Positions 1 to 7,390 of a stretch of DNA of 32,547 bases are shown piece after piece. The translations under genes were made by a program, and so were the position numbers. Origin of the DNA: Microbacteriaceae bacterium (GTDB lineage: Bacteria > Actinomycetota > Actinomycetes > Actinomycetales > Microbacteriaceae). The stretch is from assembly GCA_022701925.1 (NCBI GenBank), contig JAKONM010000313.1:1-32547 (forward strand). The letters run 5' to 3'. Under the pieces are notes generated by a model. It saw nothing but the letters and a program-made list of their open reading frames with translations, was not told the DNA's origin and searched no databases. Position 1 is the first letter of the stretch; the number at the start of each line of letters is the position of its first letter.

Positions 1-63
1 TCGCAGGCCGGCATCGCCCAGGGCGACGACGCCAAAGCCCAGAAGCCTCCCGCCGAGGCCTGA
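1..63 (+). CDS. C-terminal end of an upstream phage gene (probably portal protein), truncated by window start
   Basis: Open frame from base 1, SQAGIAQGDDAKAQKPPAEA, stop TGA at 61-63, directly before the prohead protease; portal identity from synteny only. Confidence 0.45.
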   Translation, partial: SQAGIAQGDDAKAQKPPAEA

Positions 64-74
64 AGGATCCCAAC

Positions 75-710
75 ATGACGGTGACCCTGAAGCTCCCGCA
101 GGAGACGCGGGCCGTCGAGGTGCGCGCGGGCTCGTTCGACGAGGCTGCCAACACCATCGACATCATCTGGACCACCGGCGCCGCCGTGCGCCGGTTCGAC
201 TGGAACACCGGCAACGCCTACGACGAGATCCTGGATCTCTCGCCGGGCGCCGTGCGCCTAGAGCGCTTGAACGCCGGCGCGCCGCTCCTGAACAGCCACA
301 ACAGCTACAACCTCAACCAGGTCATCGGCTCGGTCGTGCCGGGCACGGCCAAGATCGACGGCAAGCGCGGGCTCGCCACGATGCTGCTCTCGCGCGCCGC
401 CGGCGACGCCGACATCGTCCAGAAGATCCGCGACGGCGTCATCCGGAACATGTCGGCCGGCTACATCCGCCACAAGATCGAGAAGACGGACGGCGACGAC
501 GGCGACGTCGCGACCTGGCGGGTGATCGACTGGGAGCCGTGCGAGATCTCGGCGGTCGCGATCCCGGCCGACCCGGGCTCGCAGACCCGCTCGCAACCGC
601 AGGAGGCCGTGTTCCCCTGCGTGGTGACCATGCCGGCGCGCCGCGCGCTCGCCGAGAGCACCCGCACGCGCCTGCGGATGCAGGCTCGCCGCCTCGGCCT
701 GTCGGCCTGA
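75..710 (+). CDS. Prohead (HK97-type, S78-like) maturation protease
   Basis: Motifs PLLNSHNSYNLNQVIGSV and VIRNMSAGYIRHKIEK, WEPCEISAVAIPADPGSQTRS typical of phage prohead proteases; upstream of capsid gene. Confidence 0.85.
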   Translation: MTVTLKLPQETRAVEVRAGSFDEAANTIDIIWTTGAAVRRFDWNTGNAYDEILDLSPGAVRLERLNAGAPLLNSHNSYNLNQVIGSVVPGTAKIDGKRGLATMLLSRAAGDADIVQKIRDGVIRNMSAGYIRHKIEKTDGDDGDVATWRVIDWEPCEISAVAIPADPGSQTRSQPQEAVFPCVVTMPARRALAESTRTRLRMQARRLGLSA

Positions 711-804
711 AGCGACCCCCTTTCTGCCCTGCCGCCTGTGCCTGCCCCGGGGCCACAGGATCACGGTCGCTCGCCCCGGAAAGCCCCGCAACGGAGCACT
801 CTCC

Positions 805-2508
805 ATGAAGACCCTCTTCCGGGCGGCGCCCTTCGCGCTCTCCGCTCTCCTCGTCCTGGCCGCGGCCGCCGTGATGGTCGGCGTCCCGGACTTCGCGCAC
901 GCCGCCGTCCACGCCCAGGCGTTCGGCACCCACGCCTTCCACGCGCTGCCCGATCTGTCGATCGCCAGCCTCGGCCTGGCCGGCCTGCGTGCACAGCTAT
1001 CCGACCTGGAGACCCGCGCGAACGCTAAGCTCGACGAGGTCAAGGACGGCCTCGAAGTCGACGCCCTGCGCAAGATCGAGGGCGAGTACGACGCGCTGCT
1101 CAAGGAGGTCGAGACCGTCCGCGGCAAGATCACCGAGGCCGAGAAGGCGCAGACCGCGCCCCCGTCCGAGGGTAGCGCGCTCCTGCGCGCCGCCGCCCTC
1201 AAGGCCGACCGCGAGCGCTCCGCCGCCATCCGCGACCTCGGCCGCCGCGCCGGGATGAAGCAGGAGGACGTCGACGTCGCCTGCGACGGCGACACCAGCG
1301 TCGAGGCCTTCCGCGTGCGCGCCTTCGACTTCATGCACGAGAAGGCCGCGGCCGTGCAGACCGGGGCCGGCGCTCGCGCCCAGATCACCGGCGCCACCGA
1401 CGAGGAGAAGCGCGGCCAGGGTATCGAGAACGCCCTGCTGCACCGGTTCGACCCGGGCAAGAACGAGCTCTCCGAGCACGGCCGCCAGTACCGCGGTATG
1501 ACGCTGCTGGAGATGGGCGGGGACATGCTCGAGGCCCACGGCGTGCGCACGCGCGGCATGTCCAAGCACGAGCGCGCCTCCGCGATGCTGGAGCACCGCG
1601 TCGCCCAGGTCGGCGAGTTCTCGGTGCGCTCGGGAGGCATGCACACCACCGCCGACTTCCCCAACGTGCTGGCCAACGTCGCCAACAAGACCCTGCGCGC
1701 CGGCTACCAGGCCGCCCCGCAGACCTTCCGCCCGCTGGTCCGCGTCGTCACGCTGCCGGACTTCAAGCTCGTCTCCCGCGTCCAGCTCGGCGAGGCGCCC
1801 AAGCTGGAGAAGGTCAATGAGCACGGCGAGTTCAAGCGCGGCACGATGGGTGACGCGGCCGAGAAATACGCGCTCTCGACCTACGGCAAGGTGATCGCCA
1901 TCACGCGCCAGGTCCTGATCAACGACGATCTCGACGCGTTCACCCGGATCCCGCGCTCCTTCGGCGTCGCCGCGGCGAACCTGGAGAGCGACCTGGTCTG
2001 GGCTCAGATCACCGCCAATCCGAACATGGGCGACGGCAACGCGCTGTTCTCGGCCGCGCACGGCAACCTCGCGGTCGCCGGCGTGATCAGCACCACGACC
2101 GTGGGCGCGATGCGCCAGGCGATGCGCGTGCAGACTGGCCTTGACGGCAAGACCCTGCTCAACATCACGCCGACCTACATCATCGTCCCGACCGCCCTGG
2201 AGACCGTGACCGAGCAGTTCCTCGGGCAGATCTTCCCGACCAAGTCCGGCGACGTGGTCACCACGTCGATGAAGAAGCTGGTGCCGATCTCCGAGCCGCG
2301 CCTCGACGCCGTCTCGGCGTCGAACTGGTACCTCTCGGGCGATCCCGGCCAGATCGACGTAGTCGAGCTCGCCTACCTCGAGGGCCAGCAGGGCCTGTTC
2401 ACCGAGACCCGCATGGGCTTCGACGTGGACGGCATGGAGGTGAAGGTCCGCCAGGACGTGGCCGCCAAGGTCATCGACTGGCGCGGCCTGCAGAAGAACC
2501 CGCAGTAA
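805..2508 (+). CDS. Major capsid protein (Mu gpT-like/HK97-fold type) with N-terminal hydrophobic segment and coiled-coil delta-like domain
   Basis: C-terminal half VRVVTLPDFKLVSRVQLGEAPKLEKVNEHGEFKRGTMGDAAEKYALSTYGKVIAITRQVLINDDLDAF..., RQDVAAKVIDWRGLQKNP; GGAG upstream of ATG 805. Confidence 0.85.
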   Translation: MKTLFRAAPFALSALLVLAAAAVMVGVPDFAHAAVHAQAFGTHAFHALPDLSIASLGLAGLRAQLSDLETRANAKLDEVKDGLEVDALRKIEGEYDALLKEVETVRGKITEAEKAQTAPPSEGSALLRAAALKADRERSAAIRDLGRRAGMKQEDVDVACDGDTSVEAFRVRAFDFMHEKAAAVQTGAGARAQITGATDEEKRGQGIENALLHRFDPGKNELSEHGRQYRGMTLLEMGGDMLEAHGVRTRGMSKHERASAMLEHRVAQVGEFSVRSGGMHTTADFPNVLANVANKTLRAGYQAAPQTFRPLVRVVTLPDFKLVSRVQLGEAPKLEKVNEHGEFKRGTMGDAAEKYALSTYGKVIAITRQVLINDDLDAFTRIPRSFGVAAANLESDLVWAQITANPNMGDGNALFSAAHGNLAVAGVISTTTVGAMRQAMRVQTGLDGKTLLNITPTYIIVPTALETVTEQFLGQIFPTKSGDVVTTSMKKLVPISEPRLDAVSASNWYLSGDPGQIDVVELAYLEGQQGLFTETRMGFDVDGMEVKVRQDVAAKVIDWRGLQKNPQ

Positions 2509-2539
2509 GCCACCCCGCCTCCTGAGAACGAGCGAATTG

Positions 2540-2567
2540 GGCCGCCTCCGGGCGGCCTTTCGCTTTT
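2540..2567 (+). terminator. Rho-independent terminator after capsid gene
   Basis: GGCCGCC-TCCG-GGCGGCC stem followed by TTTCGCTTTT. Confidence 0.6.
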
Positions 2568-2597
2568 CCGGACCTCCTGCCTGAGGGCGCTCCCGCC

Positions 2598-2930
2598 ATG
2601 AAGACCTACGTCCAGCCCGGTCATGTCCTGACCGTCACCGCCCCGGCCGACACCAAGTCCGGCGACTTTGTCGTGGTCGGCTCCATCTTCGGTACCGCCA
2701 CCTCCAACGCCCTCATGGGCACCGACCTGGAGCTCGCGATCGGCGGCGTCTACGACGCGCAGCCGAAGGTCGCCGCTCAGGCGTGGGCCCAGGGCGCTCC
2801 AATCTACTGGGACAGCGCGGCCAAGAACTTCACCACGACCGTCGCCGCCAACCTGAAGGTCGGCGTCGCCGCGCTCCCGGCCGCGAACCCGTCCAGCACG
2901 GGCCGCGTCCGCTTCAACGGCTCGTTCTGA
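2598..2930 (+). CDS. DUF2190-type capsid-associated protein
   Basis: MKTYVQPGHVLTVTAPADTKSGDFVVVGSIFGTATSNAL...AQGAPIYWDSAAKNFTTT resembles DUF2190; position after capsid. Confidence 0.75.
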   Translation: MKTYVQPGHVLTVTAPADTKSGDFVVVGSIFGTATSNALMGTDLELAIGGVYDAQPKVAAQAWAQGAPIYWDSAAKNFTTTVAANLKVGVAALPAANPSSTGRVRFNGSF

Positions 2931-2934
2931 TCCG

Positions 2935-3369
2935 ATGCCCTCGCTGTTTTCGGCGCTCGGCCAGATCGCCGGCGCGACGGTCGACGCCGTCTTCAGCGAG
3001 GGCTTCGCGCTGCAGCCGATGGCGCCGCCGGCGGCCGCCTCGGGCCAGCGCCCGAACGTAAACCTCCGTATGGCGGCCAGCACGGCCCGGCCGCAGATCC
3101 CGTTCGACGGCACGTACGTCGAGCCGGGCGAGCTGATGAACGCGCACGGCCGCACCAAGGCCGACAGCACGACCCACTGGATCGCCGGCGCGAAGGCCAT
3201 GGTCGACGTCGCGGTCACGGCGCTGCCGCAGCGCCCGATGGAGCGCGACCGGATCATCCGGCTCGACACTGGCGCGGTGTTCGAGGTCGCGAAGGTCCTG
3301 CCCGGCGATTACGGGCGCCTGCGCATCTTCCTCGTCGACGCCCTGCAGCGGCCGGAGGATCCCCGGTGA
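2935..3369 (+). CDS. Putative head-tail joining/head completion protein
   Basis: Position in head module; C-terminal DRIIRLDTGAVFEVAKVLPGDYGRLRIFLVDA. Confidence 0.45.
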   Translation: MPSLFSALGQIAGATVDAVFSEGFALQPMAPPAAASGQRPNVNLRMAASTARPQIPFDGTYVEPGELMNAHGRTKADSTTHWIAGAKAMVDVAVTALPQRPMERDRIIRLDTGAVFEVAKVLPGDYGRLRIFLVDALQRPEDPR

Positions 3370-4166
3370 GCCTGATCCGCGCCGCCTGCCGCCTGCAGGC
3401 GATCGAGGCGCTGAACAGCGACCCCGTGATCGACGGCATGGTCCGGGGGCGCGTCTACGACAGCCGCATTTCGGCCTTCGACCACAGGGACCCCGTCCCG
3501 ACGATCCTGGTCACGACCGAGGAAACGAAGGGCGAGGCGTGGTCGCACCAGAACGGCGGCGCCCCGTTCGGGCTCGTCTGCGACCTGGTGCTCGAGATCG
3601 CGATGAACTCGGTCGCGACGATGCAGATCAACGGCATGGCCGATCCGGTCGAGGCCATCGGTTACGCCGCCACCGACGCCGAGCTGGAGGCCGACCTCGA
3701 TCTCCTCGAGGAGCGTGCGGTCGAGATCCTGACCCGGGGCGAGACGGCTGCCGCGCAGCTGTTGCGCAGCGCCGTGGTCAAGCGGGTGCCCCATGTCGCC
3801 TCGTCCCGCTTCGCCACGGATCAAACCGGCGAGAAGTTCGCCGTCCATCTGGTGACGCTGCGCATCGAGCTATTCACGCCCGAGGACGAAAATCCGTTCG
3901 CGGTGCCGTCTGGCCCGTACGCCCTGTTGCCAGAGCCGCTGCGCACGATCGCGGCGGCCAGCGATCCGGACGGGCTGCCGCGCTCGATCTGCGACCGCCT
4001 GATCGCGCGGCTCGCGCCGCTCCCGGCGCCGTCCGAGCCCGCGCCCTTCTCCGGCGCCGACATGATCCTGGCCCCGCAGGTCCTCGACGCGGACGACGCG
4101 CCGGACCGCGCCGCCGACATCGCCGCCGGTCGCACCATCGCGATCGCCGCCAACACCCCGCAATGA
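3366..4166 (+). CDS. Hypothetical head-tail connector/tail completion protein
   Basis: ATGA-type overlap region with previous gene, collinear in the head-tail junction; function from synteny. Confidence 0.5.
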   Translation: MSLIRAACRLQAIEALNSDPVIDGMVRGRVYDSRISAFDHRDPVPTILVTTEETKGEAWSHQNGGAPFGLVCDLVLEIAMNSVATMQINGMADPVEAIGYAATDAELEADLDLLEERAVEILTRGETAAAQLLRSAVVKRVPHVASSRFATDQTGEKFAVHLVTLRIELFTPEDENPFAVPSGPYALLPEPLRTIAAASDPDGLPRSICDRLIARLAPLPAPSEPAPFSGADMILAPQVLDADDAPDRAADIAAGRTIAIAANTPQ

Positions 4167-4414
4167 GGCCCCCGATGCGCAAGCACGTCGCCCCCGTCCT
4201 GGCCCAGGCCTCGATCCCCGACCCCGAACGCGGCGGCTTCCTGCCGCCCGAGGGGCGCGAGGTCGCCTGGACCCCGTACTGGGCCGGCATGGCTGCGCGC
4301 GAGGAGATCACGGTGACCGAGGTGCCGGACGAGCCGGCCGCCGGCTCCGAGTCCACCCCGCCCGCCGCGGGCGAGCCCGGCGCCGACGCGCACGAGGCGC
4401 ACCCGGACGCCTGA
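4163..4414 (+). CDS. DUF2635-like small protein (Mu gp38-like)
   Basis: ATGA overlap with preceding stop; MRPPMRKHVAPVLAQASIPDPERGGFLPPEGREVAWTPYWAGMAAREEITV, directly before sheath. Confidence 0.65.
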   Translation: MRPPMRKHVAPVLAQASIPDPERGGFLPPEGREVAWTPYWAGMAAREEITVTEVPDEPAAGSESTPPAAGEPGADAHEAHPDA

Positions 4415-4461
4415 CCCCTGAGGCCGCCCGCGGCCCCGACCCCTCACCCATCCCGCCTCAA

Positions 4462-4488
4462 GGCCGTCCCTCCGGGCGGCCTTTTTCT
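4462..4488 (+). terminator. Rho-independent terminator upstream of sheath gene
   Basis: GGCCGTCC-CTCC-GGGCGGCC followed by TTTTTCTTT. Confidence 0.6.
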
Positions 4489-4505
4489 TTGGAGCGAGCC
4501 CGGAC

Positions 4506-6044
4506 ATGGCCGTCGCCTTCAACAACATGCCCGGCGATATCCGGGTGCCGCTGTTCTACGCCGAGGTGAATGCCGGCGTGCCGCCCTATTCGGGCCTGTC
4601 GCGCCAGATCCTGATGGGCCGGGCGCTGGCGAGCTCGCCGTTGGCTGCGCTCAAGCCGCAGAACATCGGCTCGGCCGACCCGAACTACCTGGCCGGCAAG
4701 GGCTCGATGCTCGCCGACATGATCGCCTGGGCGCGCGCCGGCAACCCGACCGGCGAGCTCTGGGTGATCAACGTCGGCGATCCGGTGGGCGGCGTCGCCG
4801 CGACCGGTTCGCTGGCCATCACCGGAACCGCCACGCAGTCGGGCACTCTCGTGCGCTACGTCGCCGGCGAGCGCTATTCGGTCCCGGTCGCGCTGAACGA
4901 CACCGCCGCGGTGGTCGCCGCCAACCTCGCGGCCAAGATCAACGCCGGCTACACCCGGTTCAACCGCCGGATGGGCGCCCCCGTGGTCGCCACCGCGGCC
5001 ACCGGCACCGTGACGCTGACGGCCAACCACACCGGCACCGAGTACAACGGCGTCCGCATCGAGACCGGCCTCGACGGCGACGAGCTGGAGATCCCCGGCC
5101 TGACCGTGGCGATCACTGCCATGTCCGGCGGCACCGGCGAGGTCGACATGGCGGCGGCGCTTGCAGCCTTCGCAGCCACCCAGTTCGACTGGATCTGCGG
5201 GCCGTACGCCTCGATCGCCCAGCTCAACGCGGCGCGCGACTTCCTCGCCGACTCCGGCGCGGGCCGCTGGGCCCCGACGGTGGGCCTCGACGGGCACTAC
5301 ATCACGGCGGCCAACGGCAACCTGTCGACCCTGACCACGCTGGGCGGGGCCCGCAACGACCGCCACACCTCGATCATCGGGTGCCTGAACTACCCGCACC
5401 CGCTGTGGTCGATCGTGGCCGGCGTCGGCGGCCTGACCGCGTTCTCGAAGAACCTCGGGCGCGCCCTCACCGAGGCGGTGGAGATCGCCCGGCCGCTGCA
5501 GACGATCGTCGTGACCGGCCTGCGCCCGCCCAAGGCCTTGTCCGACCGCTGGGCGCTCGCCGACCGCGACAGCCTGTACCACAACGGCATGTCGGCCCTG
5601 TCGATCAACGCCGACGGCACGGTGGCGATCGAGCGGATCCTGACGACCTACCAGTTCAACGCCTACGGCTCGGCCGACATCACCTTCCTCGGCGTGGAGA
5701 CGATGGCGATCGCCGCCTACGTCAAGCGCTACCTCCGCCTGATCGTCACCTCGACCTACCCGCGGTGCGTACTCAAGGACATCAACCCGAACGGGACGCA
5801 GGGCGTGGTCACGCCGAGCCAGATCCGCTCGACGCTGATCCACGCCTACACGCAGCTCTGCAACGTGGCGTGCCTCGTCGAGAAGGTCGAGCTGTTCGCC
5901 AAGTACCTGATCGTCGAGCGGTCGAGCGACCCGAACCGGGTCAATGCCTACCTGCCGACCGACGTCTCGAACCAGTTCACCGTGTTCGCGGCCAACATCA
6001 CGATCTTCCCAGAGCTGACCGACGGCAACGCCGCGCTCCAGTAG
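4506..6044 (+). CDS. Tail sheath protein (Mu gpL-like)
   Basis: 512 aa; MAVAFNNMPGDIRVPLFYAEVNAGVPPYSGLSRQILMGRAL... and KYLIVERSSDPNRVNAYLPTDVSNQFTVFAANITIFPEL, typical Mu-like sheath. Confidence 0.9.
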   Translation: MAVAFNNMPGDIRVPLFYAEVNAGVPPYSGLSRQILMGRALASSPLAALKPQNIGSADPNYLAGKGSMLADMIAWARAGNPTGELWVINVGDPVGGVAATGSLAITGTATQSGTLVRYVAGERYSVPVALNDTAAVVAANLAAKINAGYTRFNRRMGAPVVATAATGTVTLTANHTGTEYNGVRIETGLDGDELEIPGLTVAITAMSGGTGEVDMAAALAAFAATQFDWICGPYASIAQLNAARDFLADSGAGRWAPTVGLDGHYITAANGNLSTLTTLGGARNDRHTSIIGCLNYPHPLWSIVAGVGGLTAFSKNLGRALTEAVEIARPLQTIVVTGLRPPKALSDRWALADRDSLYHNGMSALSINADGTVAIERILTTYQFNAYGSADITFLGVETMAIAAYVKRYLRLIVTSTYPRCVLKDINPNGTQGVVTPSQIRSTLIHAYTQLCNVACLVEKVELFAKYLIVERSSDPNRVNAYLPTDVSNQFTVFAANITIFPELTDGNAALQ

Positions 6045-6154
6045 CCCGCGGGACGCCCGCGGACGCGCCCTGAGGCCGTCCGCGGGCCCGGCGGCACTCA
6101 TCCCCATCCCAGCCACAGCGCCGCGCCCGTGAGCGCGCTCCGGAGACCACAGCC

Positions 6155-6526
6155 ATGTCCGGCAACAAGGGCGGGCGGTTCACGCTCGACATCAACGGCC
6201 AGACCTTCAGCGGGCGCGCCAAGGCGACGATCAACCCCGCCGGCGCCACGCGCGAGAACGTGGCCAACCAGGACGGCACCAAGTCGTCGATGGTGAAGCC
6301 GAAGCTGCCGTCGCTGGAGCTGACCTTCGACCGCGGCGTCGGCCTGGTCTGGGACGAGGACATGATGCTCCTCGATCTCAACGTCACCTTCGTCGAGACC
6401 GACGCGAAGCGCACGCACCTATTCACCGACGCCTCGTGGTCCGGCGATCCGTCGATCGACACCGAGTCCGGCGAGGTCTCCGGCCTGAAGATCGAGTGCG
6501 CCGCGGCGAACTACCAGGTCACTTGA
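6155..6526 (+). CDS. Tail tube protein (Mu gpM-like)
   Basis: Follows sheath; GGRFTLDINGQTFSGRAKATINPAGATRENVANQDGT. Confidence 0.8.
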   Translation: MSGNKGGRFTLDINGQTFSGRAKATINPAGATRENVANQDGTKSSMVKPKLPSLELTFDRGVGLVWDEDMMLLDLNVTFVETDAKRTHLFTDASWSGDPSIDTESGEVSGLKIECAAANYQVT

Positions 6527-6534
6527 CCCGAGCG

Positions 6535-6864
6535 CTACCGCCGCGGGTCGATCGCGAAGTTGACGATCCAGTAGGCGTTCGGGTCGCCCGGCCTGCGGAT
6601 CTTCGATAGGCCCGAGGTCATCTCGCGCGTCTCCAGGACGATCTTGTCGCCCTTGTCGAAGACGCGGCAGGTCCCGGCGATGCGACCCCGGCGCCAGAGC
6701 TCGTCGGCGGCGCGGTTGTCCTTCTGGTCGATCAGCTCCAGCGCCCGGACCATCAGATCCCGGCTCTCGCACGCGATCATCTCCGTCTGGAGCTCGCCCG
6801 GCATCGCCGCCCTCGCCGCGCCCGCACAGCCGATCAGCGCGACCGCAATCCCCAACCGCAGCAT
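6535..6864 (-). CDS. Small secreted protein of unknown function (putative moron)
   Basis: Reverse-strand ORF between tube and chaperone; MLRLGIAVALIGCAGAARA signal peptide-like start, 109 aa. Confidence 0.65.
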   Translation of the reverse strand: MLRLGIAVALIGCAGAARAAMPGELQTEMIACESRDLMVRALELIDQKDNRAADELWRRGRIAGTCRVFDKGDKIVLETREMTSGLSKIRRPGDPNAYWIVNFAIDPRR

Positions 6865-6888
6865 CCGGCTCCCTCCCGTCCGGAGCGC

Positions 6889-7299
6889 ATGCAAGCACAG
6901 GTGCCGCCCGTGTCCAAGACCGTCCGCATCCCTCTCCCCGAGCCGATCGCCAGCCATGGCGGGCCGATCTCCGAGATCGTGCTGCGCCAGCCGACCTACG
7001 ACGAGTACGTGTCGTGCGGCGGCGAGCCCTACTCGATCGGCGAGAGCGAGGACGGCGCCCTGTTCACCATCGAGAAGCCCGAGGTGATCTGGGCCTACGC
7101 GCAGGCCTGCATGGTCACGCCGAAGGACCCGCTGCTGCTGTCGCAGCTCGGCCCGGGCAACTGGACGGTGGCCCGCGAGGTGCGCAAGGCGATCATGGGT
7201 TTTTTCCGGGCGCCCGCCGCGGCCAGCGCACCCTCGGAGACCTCGCCGACGACATCGTCTTCGAGCTCAACCAGCCCCTCGACGCCGTCGGCCGACTGA
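6889..7299 (+). CDS. Tail assembly chaperone, frame-0 product (Mu gp41/gpG-like)
   Basis: SKTVRIPLPEPIASHGGPISEIVLRQPTYDEYVSCGGEPYSIG; lies between tube and tape measure. Confidence 0.8.
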   Translation: MQAQVPPVSKTVRIPLPEPIASHGGPISEIVLRQPTYDEYVSCGGEPYSIGESEDGALFTIEKPEVIWAYAQACMVTPKDPLLLSQLGPGNWTVAREVRKAIMGFFRAPAAASAPSETSPTTSSSSSTSPSTPSAD

Positions 7300-7388
7300 C
7301 GCCGACGCAGATCATCCACTGGTACGGCCGGGCGGTCGCCCGGGCGGAGAAGCGTAAGCGGGAGGCCGCGCGCAGAGGGCATCGCTGA
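6889..7388 (+). CDS. Tail assembly chaperone, -1 frameshift fusion product (gpGT-like)
   Basis: Slippery GGGTTTTTTC; slip at T7200 TTT TTC leads into frame ...GFFPGARRGQRTLGDLADDIVFELNQPLDAVGRLTPTQIIHWYGRAVARAEKRKREAARRGHR ending TGA 7386-7388. Confidence 0.75.
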
Positions 7389-7390
7389 TC

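Noticed and set aside
6056-6086. CCCGCGGACG...CGTCCGCGGG inverted repeat after sheath gene
   Set aside because: Perfect 10-bp arms but no T-tract; could be a weak hairpin or chance in GC-rich spacer, not called.
4458-6116. Long reverse-strand ORF (552 aa) opposite the sheath gene
   Set aside because: High-GC shadow ORF: Arg/His/Gly/Asp-rich low-information protein; the forward sheath gene is clearly real. Same reasoning for 7193-9238, 10079-11728, 15976-17532 and 23592-24719 on the minus strand.
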